DNA of 23,030 nucleotides. Source: an uncultured Oscillospiraceae bacterium (lineage in GTDB: Bacteria; Bacillota; Clostridia; Oscillospirales; Oscillospiraceae). How positions within the stretch are numbered: the first letter of the stretch is position 1; each line of letters starts with the position of its first letter. Below the pieces are notes generated by a model. That model did not search any database. It was given only the letters and a program-made list of their open reading frames with translations, and was not told where the DNA came from. A program made the position numbers and the translations under genes. Of this stretch, positions 1 to 6,747 are shown piece by piece. The stretch spans positions 1-23,030 of the forward strand of contig CALWXI010000030.1 in assembly GCA_944385455.1 (NCBI GenBank), given 5' to 3'.

Positions 1-24
1 GTCCGGGATCTTTGTTTGTCCAAG

Positions 25-213
25 TCAGACCGCTCTGGTGACTTTACCGGAACGCATACACCGGGTACAAACATACACATGGCGGGGGGAACCATCGACG
101 ATCGCCTTCACACGCTTCACATTGGGCTTCCAGGGACGATTGGAACGCCGATGAGAGTGAGAAACCTGAATACCGAAGGTCACGCCCTTGTCGCAAAACT
201 CGCACTTAGCCAT
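25..213 (-). CDS. rpmB: 50S ribosomal protein L28
   Basis: L28 is a small basic protein of the large ribosomal subunit. The 62-residue product begins MAKCEFCDKG and carries the N-terminal Cys pair (CEFC), the central VSHSHRRSNRPWKPN segment and a second Cys pair (VCTRC), as in the zinc-ribbon form of bacterial L28. I chose the ATG at 211-213 because a strong Shine-Dalgarno (AAGGAGGT read on the minus strand, 221-228) lies 7 nt upstream. A GTG three codons earlier overlaps that site and is rejected. The gene is monocistronic as far as visible, divergent from hprK, and preceded by a sigma-A-like promoter. Only 24 bases remain downstream in the window, and no terminator is visible there. Confidence 0.96.
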   Translation of the reverse strand: MAKCEFCDKGVTFGIQVSHSHRRSNRPWKPNVKRVKAIVDGSPRHVYVCTRCMRSGKVTRAV

Positions 214-269
214 CCGTTGCACCTCCTTGCTGTTGCGTACTTCCGCGCCTACTCACAGGCACAGCTGAT

Positions 270-298
270 ATGATACCAGAATCCTTTCCAAAATGCAA
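270..298 (-). promoter_or_regulatory. Sigma-A-type promoter for rpmB
   Basis: Read on the minus strand, TTGCAT (293-298), a 17-bp spacer and TATCAT (270-275) form a good vegetative promoter. Transcription would start near 263, about 50 nt before the rpmB start codon. The rest of the gap to the hprK promoter (299-365) is A/T-rich and shows no other clear signal. Confidence 0.7.
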
Positions 299-365
299 GC
301 AGAATTTTCAAAAAAATCGGAATCTTTTTTTGAAGGCCCATTGGGCGGGGGAGATGGTGAAAGTG

Positions 366-394
366 TTGCGAAATCAAGAGGATTCATATATAAT
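366..394 (+). promoter_or_regulatory. Sigma-A-type promoter for the hprK operon
   Basis: TTGCGA (366-371), a 17-bp spacer and a perfect TATAAT (389-394) sit in a locally AT-rich stretch. The start point would be near 401, leaving an untranslated leader of about 100 nt before hprK. This is the only convincing promoter seen upstream of the eight-gene operon ending with dnaE. Confidence 0.75.
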
Positions 395-405
395 AAATCA
401 TATCA

Positions 406-453
406 GCCCATCGGCTTTTTTGACCCCTCAGCCGGGTGTTCGCCGGATGGGGC
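406..453 (+). promoter_or_regulatory. Possible structured leader of hprK
   Basis: The leader can form a long-range bulged stem between 406-415 (GCCCATCGGC) and 442-453 (GCCGGATGGGGC), with ten pairs and two single-G bulges. The loop contains a six-T run (416-421). Alternatively a 4-bp AGCC/GGCT hairpin could form directly in front of that T run, too short to be a normal terminator. No known riboswitch class is recognised. Function is inference only. Confidence 0.3.
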
Positions 454-501
454 AGACTAGGTGTGGAGCTGCTCCGCATCGGAAAGGGAAAGGGATGCGC
501 C

Positions 502-1437
502 ATGAGTGAAAACGGCATGAAGATCACAGCATTCGTCGCACTGTTTGAATTGGAGGTCCTGAATCAGGGCAGCGATTTCGGCACGGCCATGCTGACCATC
601 ACGGATGTGAACCGCCCCGGTTTGCAGTTCCATAATTTTTATGACTACTTTGATCCCCGCCGCCTGCAGGTCATCGGAAAGGCGGAGGTGACATATCTCA
701 AGGGCCTGACCAGCGAGCAGCGGCGCAAGTGCTTTGACGATCTCTTCCTTTATGATATTCCGGCCTTGGTGATTTCTCGGGGATTGGACTGCTTTCCTGA
801 GTGCCTGGAGAGTGCAAAGGAGCACGGAAAGACGCTGCTGCGCACCCAGGAGACTACGGTGGAGTTCACCAGTCATACCATTGAGTATCTGAATCGGGAA
901 CTGGCGCCTTGTGTCACCCGCCACGGCGTATTGCTGGATATCTACGGCGAAGGTGTCATGATCACCGGTGACTCCGGCGTGGGCAAGAGCGAGGCGGCCA
1001 TTGAGCTGATCATGCGGGGCCACCGGCTGGTGGCGGATGACGCGGTGGAGCTGCGGCGCATCTCCAACCAGCTCATCGGCACCGCTCCGGAAGTGATCCG
1101 GCACTACATCGAGCTGCGGGGCATCGGCGTCATTGATGTTCGGCAGCTGTTCGGCATGCGGGCCATCAAGGTGGAGTCCCAGCTGGATCTCGTGGTGCAT
1201 TTTGAGCAGTGGGATCAGACAAAGTTCTATGACCGTTTGGGCATTGAGGACCACTTCACGGAGATCCTGGATGTGCAGGTGCCCATCATCACCATTCCGG
1301 TGCGGCCCGGACGGAACCTGGCCAGCATCGTGGAGGTGGCGGCCATGAACAACCGTCACCGCAAGTTCGGCTATAATGCCGCTCAGGAGCTGGCACGCCG
1401 GGTAGACATGCGGGCGGATGCCGGAAGCAAGCGGTAA
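502..1437 (+). CDS. hprK: HPr kinase/phosphorylase
   Basis: HPrK/P phosphorylates Ser46 of HPr (or Crh) using ATP or PPi, and removes the phosphate again. It is the sensor of carbon catabolite repression in Firmicutes. The 311-aa product has the usual length and two-domain form: an N-terminal domain (to about residue 130) and a C-terminal kinase domain with the Walker A loop GDSGVGKS (156-163) and the family signature ELRGIGVIDVRQLFG (204-218). The ATG at 502 follows a purine-rich GGAAAGGGAAAGGG. The frame stays open upstream to an ATG at 436, but that extension is not HPrK-like. It is the first gene of an operon, 16 nt before the ROK kinase gene. The partner HPr/Crh gene is not in the window. 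The family call is secure. Confidence 0.96.
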   Translation: MSENGMKITAFVALFELEVLNQGSDFGTAMLTITDVNRPGLQFHNFYDYFDPRRLQVIGKAEVTYLKGLTSEQRRKCFDDLFLYDIPALVISRGLDCFPECLESAKEHGKTLLRTQETTVEFTSHTIEYLNRELAPCVTRHGVLLDIYGEGVMITGDSGVGKSEAAIELIMRGHRLVADDAVELRRISNQLIGTAPEVIRHYIELRGIGVIDVRQLFGMRAIKVESQLDLVVHFEQWDQTKFYDRLGIEDHFTEILDVQVPIITIPVRPGRNLASIVEVAAMNNRHRKFGYNAAQELARRVDMRADAGSKR

Positions 1438-1453
1438 ACAGGGGTGAGACGGA

Positions 1454-2392
1454 ATGTATATCGGCATTGACGTAGGCGGCACCAATCTCAAGGCGGGATT
1501 GGTGGACGAGACAGGGCACATCCTGGACACGGAGCGGACCCCTCTGCGCTTCACCACAGCGGAGGATTTCGCCGGGACACTGGCCGGTCTTGCCGGGACC
1601 TTACTGAGCCGGGCGGGTCTGCGGGCATCGGATATCGTCCGCGCTGGCATCGGTATCCCCGGGGCCGTCTGCGGCGGAGATATCCTCTATACCTGCAACA
1701 TCCCGCTGCGGGACGTGCCGCTGGAGCGGCTGTTCCGCGCGCACCTGGACATTCCGGTGCGGATGGAAAACGACGCAAACTGCGCCGCCGTGGGCGAATG
1801 GCTGTGCGGCGCGGGCCGCGGCACACGGAATTTTATGGTGGTGACCCTGGGTACCGGCGTGGGCGGCGGCTTCATTCTGGATGGCAGGCTCTATGCCGGC
1901 GGCGGCATGGTGGGCGAAGTGGGTCACATGGTGGTGGAGCAGGGGGGTGCGCTCTGCGGCTGCGGACGCCGTGGCTGCTGGGAGGCCTATGCCTCCGCCA
2001 CAGGCCTGATCCGTATGACCTATGAGGCCATGGAAGCTCATCCTGAGAGCCTTCTCCATGCCGTGGCGGCGGAGCGTGGCGGCGTGGAGGGCCGCACGGC
2101 CTTTGACGCCGCACAGCGTGGCGATGCAGCGGCACTGGAGCTGTGCCATACATACGTGGTCTATCTGGCTGCAGGTGTGACGAATCTGGTGAATATTCTC
2201 CAGCCGGAGGCGGTGGCTGTGGGCGGCGGTGTGGCCGGTGCGCCGGAACCGCTGCTGATGGAGCCGCTGCGTCAAATCGTGGAGCGGGAATGCTATCCCC
2301 GTCACACGGGAAAGATCCCCCGGATTCTGCGGGCGGAGCTTGGCAACGACGCGGGAATGATCGGGGCGGCACTGCTGGACCGCGCAATTTGA
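1454..2392 (+). CDS. ROK-family glucokinase
   Basis: This cytoplasmic sugar kinase probably makes glucose-6-phosphate from glucose and ATP. The 312-aa product has the ROK pattern: the phosphate-binding DVGGTN (6-11), the catalytic-base region END107AN, and the zinc site formed by H158 (GEVGHM) with C168, C170 and C175 in the CGCGRRGC motif. GTGVGGGF and VGGGVA glycine-rich loops are present. There is no N-terminal helix-turn-helix, so it is a kinase and not a ROK repressor. The start follows GGGGTGAGACGGA with normal spacing. It sits 16 nt after hprK and 18 nt before murB, so it is co-transcribed with them. Glucose is the likeliest substrate, but related ROK enzymes phosphorylate ManNAc, GlcNAc, fructose or allose, and sequence alone does not settle this. 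Confidence 0.88.
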   Translation: MYIGIDVGGTNLKAGLVDETGHILDTERTPLRFTTAEDFAGTLAGLAGTLLSRAGLRASDIVRAGIGIPGAVCGGDILYTCNIPLRDVPLERLFRAHLDIPVRMENDANCAAVGEWLCGAGRGTRNFMVVTLGTGVGGGFILDGRLYAGGGMVGEVGHMVVEQGGALCGCGRRGCWEAYASATGLIRMTYEAMEAHPESLLHAVAAERGGVEGRTAFDAAQRGDAAALELCHTYVVYLAAGVTNLVNILQPEAVAVGGGVAGAPEPLLMEPLRQIVERECYPRHTGKIPRILRAELGNDAGMIGAALLDRAI

Positions 2393-2410
2393 ATTTCAGG
2401 AGGTCCATGC

Positions 2411-3331
2411 ATGGACTGGTTTGCAAAACTGGATGAAGCAGTCTCAGAATATCTGCCGGATCTGAAGGTGGTATGCGAGGAACCCATGAGCCGCCATACT
2501 TCTTTTCGCATCGGCGGTGCGGCCCGGCGCATGGCGTTTCCGGAACGGGGGGAGCAGCTGGTGCTGCTCCACTCCTTCGCACTGGAATGCGGGGCAAGGC
2601 CGCTGGTGGTGGGGAACGGCACGAACTTGCTGGTCTCGGACGGGGGAGTGGACCGGCTGGTCATTGAAACCAGCGGGATGAACCGTCTGGAACGAGGGGC
2701 GGAACCGGATTCTGTTGTGGCCGAGGCTGGCGTGACGCTGGCGCGCCTTGCGGATTTTGCCTGCAGGGCCGGTCTTGCAGGGCTTGAGTTTGCCCATGGG
2801 ATCCCCGGTACGGTTGGCGGCGGCATTTGTATGAATGCCGGAGCCTATGACGGAGAGATGAAGCAGGTGGTCTCCGGGGCGACGGTGTTGTTTCCGGAGG
2901 AGGGGGTCCGGTTTCTCTCCGGCGAGGAAATGGCTTTTGCTTACCGCCGGAGCCTCCTGACGGACCGCCCGGATGCAGTGGTGCTCAGCGCGGTGTTCCG
3001 GCTGAAGCCAGGCAGGGAAGAGACCATTCGGGACCGGATGCGGGAGCTGATGCAGCGGCGCAAGACCAGCCAGCCGCTGGAGTGGCCCAGTGCCGGCAGC
3101 ACTTTCAAGCGTCCGGCAGGATATTTCGCCGGGACTCTCATCGACCAGTGCGGCCTGAAGGGTCTCACGGTGGGGGGGGCCCAGGTCAGCGAAAAGCATG
3201 CGGGTTTCATCATCAACCGGGGCGGGGCCACCTGCGCCGATGTGACGGCCCTGATCGGCGAGGTCCAGGCCCGGGTGCTGGAGAGGACCGGTGTGCGGCT
3301 GGAGCCGGAAGTGAAGATCATTCGGGATTAA
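2411..3331 (+). CDS. murB: UDP-N-acetylenolpyruvoylglucosamine reductase
   Basis: MurB reduces UDP-GlcNAc-enolpyruvate to UDP-MurNAc with NADPH and FAD, the second committed step of peptidoglycan synthesis in the cytoplasm. The 306-aa product has the FAD-binding sequences GNGTNLLVSDGG and HGIPGTVGGGICMNAGAY. The catalytic loop PSAGSTFKRP places the proton-donating serine at about residue 230. Near the C-terminus are VGGAQVSEKHAGFIIN and the terminal LEPEVKIIRD. The absence of the extra domain-3 segments of the E. coli enzyme makes it a type II MurB. The start has the Shine-Dalgarno AGGAGGT eight nt upstream. It lies between the ROK kinase gene and rapZ. Confidence 0.96.
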   Translation: MDWFAKLDEAVSEYLPDLKVVCEEPMSRHTSFRIGGAARRMAFPERGEQLVLLHSFALECGARPLVVGNGTNLLVSDGGVDRLVIETSGMNRLERGAEPDSVVAEAGVTLARLADFACRAGLAGLEFAHGIPGTVGGGICMNAGAYDGEMKQVVSGATVLFPEEGVRFLSGEEMAFAYRRSLLTDRPDAVVLSAVFRLKPGREETIRDRMRELMQRRKTSQPLEWPSAGSTFKRPAGYFAGTLIDQCGLKGLTVGGAQVSEKHAGFIINRGGATCADVTALIGEVQARVLERTGVRLEPEVKIIRD

Positions 3332-3378
3332 AGCAGATTCCCCTGGTTCCGGACGGGGTGGGTCATGGAGGTGTTTGT

Positions 3379-4242
3379 TTGGAGATTCTCATCATTTCCG
3401 GCCTTTCCGGCGGCGGAAAGAGCAAGGCGGCATCTTTTTTGGAGGATATGGGCTTTTACATCGTGGATAATATGCCTGCCGCCATGATTCTGAAATTCGC
3501 GGAGTTCTGCGCCGGAGGCAACGGCCGGTATGACCGGGTGGCGCTGGTGTATGATGTGCGTACGGCCAGCTCCTTTACAGAGCTGTTTGGCGTACTGGAT
3601 AAGCTCAAAACCATGGAGAGTGCCTGCCGGATGCTGTTTCTGGAGGCTTCGCCGGAGACCATCATCAAGCGTTACAAGGAGACCCGCCGCCTGCATCCTC
3701 TGCGGGAGCAGACAGACTCCCTGGAGCAGGCGGTGCTGCGGGAGCGGGAGCTGATGCAGCCCGTCCGGGACCGGGCGGACTATATCATCGACACCTCCCG
3801 GACTTCCACCGCGCAGCTGCGGGGGGAGTTGCTGCGTCTGTTCGGAAAAGCGGGGGAGAAGGTTGGGATGTCCGTGAGCATCACCTCCTTCGGCTTCAAG
3901 CATGGGCTGCCCATGGAGGCGGATCTGGTACTGGACGTGCGGTTCCTGCCCAACCCCTTCTACGTGGAACAGCTGCGCAATCTGACGGGGCTGGACAGCG
4001 CCGTCTCTGACTATGTATTCAGCTTTCAGCAGACCCGGGATTTCCTGGCCAAGCTGGAGGAGCTCCTCTCCTTCACACTGCCTCTGTACGCGGCTGAGGG
4101 GAGGGCGATGCTGGTCATCGCCGTGGGCTGTACCGGCGGCCATCACCGCTCTGTGGCGCTGACCCATGCATTGGCGGAATTCATCCGGGGTCTGGGGTAT
4201 CCCACCTCGGAAAACCATCGGGATATGACCCGGGGCGGATGA
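3379..4242 (+). CDS. rapZ: RapZ/YvcJ family nucleotide-binding protein
   Basis: Members bind ATP/GTP. E. coli RapZ is the adaptor that targets GlmZ RNA to RNase E and so controls GlmS, and B. subtilis YvcJ affects competence. The start is a TTG (3379-3381) with a perfect GGAGGT (3367-3372) six nt upstream, giving MEILIISGLSGGGKS as expected for the family. The open frame continues far upstream inside murB and is rejected there. The 287-aa product has Walker A GLSGGGKS (8-15), the YDVRTASS segment (58-65) and the C-terminal GCTGGHHRSVALTHAL region. A 47-nt gap separates it from murB without a clear promoter, and yvcK follows 11 nt downstream. The target RNA or partner in this organism is unknown. 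Confidence 0.93.
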   Translation: MEILIISGLSGGGKSKAASFLEDMGFYIVDNMPAAMILKFAEFCAGGNGRYDRVALVYDVRTASSFTELFGVLDKLKTMESACRMLFLEASPETIIKRYKETRRLHPLREQTDSLEQAVLRERELMQPVRDRADYIIDTSRTSTAQLRGELLRLFGKAGEKVGMSVSITSFGFKHGLPMEADLVLDVRFLPNPFYVEQLRNLTGLDSAVSDYVFSFQQTRDFLAKLEELLSFTLPLYAAEGRAMLVIAVGCTGGHHRSVALTHALAEFIRGLGYPTSENHRDMTRGG

Positions 4243-4253
4243 GGTGAGCGATC

Positions 4254-5303
4254 ATGACGAAACGAGCATCCTATCGATTTCCCAAGGCCAATGGTCCGAG
4301 GATCGCTGTCATCGGCGGCGGACACGGTCTTTCCAATATGCTCCGCGGCCTCAAGCAATACACAGAGCACATCTCCGCTGTGGTGACGGTGGCGGATGAC
4401 GGCGGCGGCAGCGGTATGCTGCGACAGGATCTGGGAATGCCTCCGCCGGGCGACATTCGCAACTGCATGGAGGCTCTGGCCAACACGGAGCCGCTGATGA
4501 GTGAGCTGATGCATTATCGATTCACAGATGGATCTCTGGCGGGGCAGAGCTTCGGGAATCTCTTCCTGGCAGCCCTCAACGGCATTTCGCCCTCCTTTGG
4601 TGTGGCGGTGAGCCGTATGAGCCAGGTGCTGGCTCTCACCGGCCGGGTACTGCCTGTGACCACGGCGGATGTGCAGCTGGAGGCGGAATTTGAGAACGGC
4701 GCCACGGTGGTGGGAGAGTCCAAGATCTTTTACTGCAAGAAGCAGGAGGACTGCCGCATTCGCCGGGTACGGCTGATCCCGGAGAATCCCAAAGCCCTGC
4801 CGGAGGCAGCCGCCGCCATTCGGGAGGCGGATATGGTGGTGCTGGGACCGGGGAGCCTCTATACCAGCATCATTCCCAATCTGCTGGTGGATGGCATCGT
4901 AGAGGCCATCCAGAAGTGCTGCGGCCTGAAGGTCTACGTATGCAATGTCATGACCCAGGAAGGGGAGACGGAGGGCTATACGGTGTCGGACCATATCTCC
5001 GCGCTGTTCCACCATTCTGTCCGCGGCCTTTTTGAATTGTGCTTGTGCAATTCCTCTCCCATCCCCAAGGGCGTGGCGGAGCGTTACGCAGAAGAAGGGG
5101 CGGAGCCGCTGTACGCCGATCCGGAGCTGTGTGCCCAGTTGGGCGTGGAGGTCATCAGCCGCCCGGTGGCCACAGTGGACAATGGCTATGTCCGCCACGA
5201 TCCCGGTCATCTGGCCCGGGAACTGATTCTGCTCCACGCGGAGCGCAGCGTCCGCATCGCCGGAGAAAACGGCGACACCTACCGGGTGGAACGGCATCGG
5301 TAA
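4254..5303 (+). CDS. yvcK: Gluconeogenesis factor YvcK/GlmR
   Basis: YvcK (GlmR, CofD-like fold) binds UDP-sugars. In B. subtilis it is needed for growth on gluconeogenic carbon and stimulates GlmS to feed the cell-wall precursor pool. The 349-aa product has IAVIGGGHGLSNMLRGL near the N-terminus, VTVADDGGGSG followed by LGMPPPGDIRNCMEAL, GPGSLYTSIIPNLLV and CNVMTQEGETEGY, all family signatures. The start ATG follows GATGAGGTGAGCG at the rapZ stop, implying coupling. The conserved trio rapZ-yvcK-whiA is intact. The family is not a 2-phospho-lactate transferase despite the fold similarity that often gives that annotation. Confidence 0.94.
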   Translation: MTKRASYRFPKANGPRIAVIGGGHGLSNMLRGLKQYTEHISAVVTVADDGGGSGMLRQDLGMPPPGDIRNCMEALANTEPLMSELMHYRFTDGSLAGQSFGNLFLAALNGISPSFGVAVSRMSQVLALTGRVLPVTTADVQLEAEFENGATVVGESKIFYCKKQEDCRIRRVRLIPENPKALPEAAAAIREADMVVLGPGSLYTSIIPNLLVDGIVEAIQKCCGLKVYVCNVMTQEGETEGYTVSDHISALFHHSVRGLFELCLCNSSPIPKGVAERYAEEGAEPLYADPELCAQLGVEVISRPVATVDNGYVRHDPGHLARELILLHAERSVRIAGENGDTYRVERHR

Positions 5304-5342
5304 AGAGGGCCGTTTTCACGCAAGACCTGAAAGGAGCCGCCG

Positions 5343-6257
5343 ATGTCCTTTTCCTACGAGACGAAAAACGAGCTTTGCCGCCTCCCGGTGCAGAAGCTGT
5401 GCTGTGCCCGGGCGGAGGCGTATGGCATTTTGCTCTACTGCAGTACCTTCAGTTCCACGGAGGTCCGGATCGTCACGGAGAACCCCAACTTTTCCGCACG
5501 GCTGCCCAAGCTCTTCCATCGGGCTTTCGGCCTTCGGTTCGACCGGCAGCCGGACCCGGATCAGCCCGGCAAGCAGGTATTCCAGATGACGGAGCGGCAG
5601 AAAATGGACCACATCGTGAATCTTCTGGGATATGATCCCCGGCAGAATCTGGTGCTGCACATTAACTTTGCCCTGCTGGAGGATGCCTGCTGCCGCGCCT
5701 CCTTCCTTCGGGGGATCTTTTTTGCCGGCGGAAGCATCACAGATCCCTTGAAACGCTACCATCTGGAGCTGACCACTTCCCATCTGCAGGTCAGCCGGGA
5801 GCTGGGGGTGCTGCTTCGGGAGAGCGGGTATCCTCCCAAAAGTGTGACCCGCAACGGCAGCTTTGTCACATATTTTAAGCAAAGTGACCAGATTGAGGAT
5901 TTTCTGACCCTCATCGGCGCGCCTGTGGCGGCCATGAACGTCATGACCGCCAAAATGGAAAAAGATCTGCGCAACAGCGTCAACCGCCGTCTCAACTGCG
6001 ACAGCGCCAACCTGGATAAGGCAGTGCTGGCTGCCCAGGAGCAGCTGGAAGCCATCCGGCGTCTCCAGGAAGCGGGCGTGCTGGAGACGCTGCCGGAAAA
6101 GCTCCGGCAGACGGCATCGCTGCGGCTGCAAAACCCGGAGCTGACCCTCAGCGAACTTGCGGAGCAGTTTGACCCGCCGGTGACGAAATCCTGCCTGAAC
6201 CACCGGCTGCGGCGGCTGCTGAAGCTGGCGGGAACACATGCAAAAGGAGATGTATGA
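5343..6257 (+). CDS. whiA: DNA-binding protein WhiA
   Basis: WhiA joins a degenerate LAGLIDADG homing-endonuclease fold to a C-terminal helix-turn-helix. It controls sporulation septation in Streptomyces and influences division and chromosome segregation in Bacillus. The 304-aa product starts MSFSYETKNELCRL, has the FLRGIFFAGGSITDP block of the LAGLIDADG-like domain in the middle, and ends with a helix-turn-helix around LTLSELAEQFDPPVTKSCLNHRLRRL. The Shine-Dalgarno is GAAAGGAG, 6 nt before the start ATG. Its stop overlaps the next start (ATGA). In B. subtilis the following gene is crh, which is replaced here by an unrelated redox-type protein. Confidence 0.95.
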   Translation: MSFSYETKNELCRLPVQKLCCARAEAYGILLYCSTFSSTEVRIVTENPNFSARLPKLFHRAFGLRFDRQPDPDQPGKQVFQMTERQKMDHIVNLLGYDPRQNLVLHINFALLEDACCRASFLRGIFFAGGSITDPLKRYHLELTTSHLQVSRELGVLLRESGYPPKSVTRNGSFVTYFKQSDQIEDFLTLIGAPVAAMNVMTAKMEKDLRNSVNRRLNCDSANLDKAVLAAQEQLEAIRRLQEAGVLETLPEKLRQTASLRLQNPELTLSELAEQFDPPVTKSCLNHRLRRLLKLAGTHAKGDV

Positions 6258-6718
6258 AAACCATGGATCGTTATGAACAGGCCGCTGCTTACCATCATAA
6301 GGGTTTCAACTGCTGTCAGAGTGTGCTGGCGGCCTTTTCCGATCTCACCGGCCTCAGCGAACAGGCCTGCTTTGACATCGGGGGCGGCTTTGGCGGCGGC
6401 GCCGGGACCGGTGAGCTGTGCGGCGCCGTCATCGGCGCGGTGATGACGCTGGGGCTGCTGACCCCGGTGGATCCCGCAGACCCTGCGGCCAGCAAGAAGC
6501 GTACCCTGTCCTATGGCAAAGAGCTGCAGGCCCGTTTTTTTCAGCGCTTCCATGCGCTGCGCTGCCATGATCTCAAGAAGATCACCGACTTTGCGGCCAG
6601 CAGCTCCACTCCCGCTGCACAGCGGCTGGGGCTTACGATCCGCTGTGACATCATGATCGTCACCGCTGTGGAGCTGGTGGAAGAGCTCCTGCGGGAACGG
6701 GAGGAGACGGCTCAGTAA
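6254..6718 (+). CDS. C_GCAxxG_C_C family putative redox-active protein
   Basis: The 154-aa product matches the clostridial family named for its conserved cysteine pattern. The cysteines visible are C20/C21 (FNCCQSV), C56 in the glycine-rich GGGFGGGAGTGELCGAV block, C104 (LRCHDL) and C131 (IRCDIM). The family is thought to bind a metal or FeS centre or to do redox chemistry, but no biochemical role is established. There is no signal peptide, so it should be cytoplasmic. The ATG overlaps the whiA stop by 4 nt and AAGGAG (6244-6249) lies just upstream, so it is translationally coupled to whiA. It sits where many Firmicutes have crh/ptsH. It shows no resemblance to HPr. Confidence 0.85.
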   Translation: MKTMDRYEQAAAYHHKGFNCCQSVLAAFSDLTGLSEQACFDIGGGFGGGAGTGELCGAVIGAVMTLGLLTPVDPADPAASKKRTLSYGKELQARFFQRFHALRCHDLKKITDFAASSSTPAAQRLGLTIRCDIMIVTAVELVEELLREREETAQ

Positions 6719-6747
6719 CCTCAAAGCTCGCGTAAGGGAGGATATCC

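Noticed and set aside
1..24. Terminator of rpmB
   Set aside because: Only 24 bases are available after the stop, and no hairpin is visible in them.
404..421. AGCC-CATC-GGCT followed by TTTTTT as an intrinsic terminator
   Set aside because: A 4-bp stem alone is too weak. Kept only as part of the possible leader structure.
436..501. N-terminal extension of hprK to the ATG at 436
   Set aside because: The added residues are not HPrK-like, there is no ribosome site, and the ATG at 502 gives the normal family length.
270..509. Small plus-strand frame of 79 codons before hprK
   Set aside because: It spans both promoters and the leader and overlaps hprK out of frame. It has no ribosome site or known similarity.
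457..1650. Very long open frames on the strand opposite hprK, murB, dnaE and others
   Set aside because: They mirror real genes, lack ribosome sites and have no recognisable protein pattern. They are expected in GC-rich coding DNA.
4254..5303. 2-phospho-L-lactate transferase (CofD) annotation for yvcK
   Set aside because: The fold is shared, but the context with rapZ and whiA and the signature blocks are those of YvcK/GlmR, and no F420 genes are nearby.
6254..6718. Crh/HPr-like protein, as expected after whiA
   Set aside because: There is no phosphorylatable His15 or Ser46 region, and the cysteine pattern belongs to the C_GCAxxG_C_C family.
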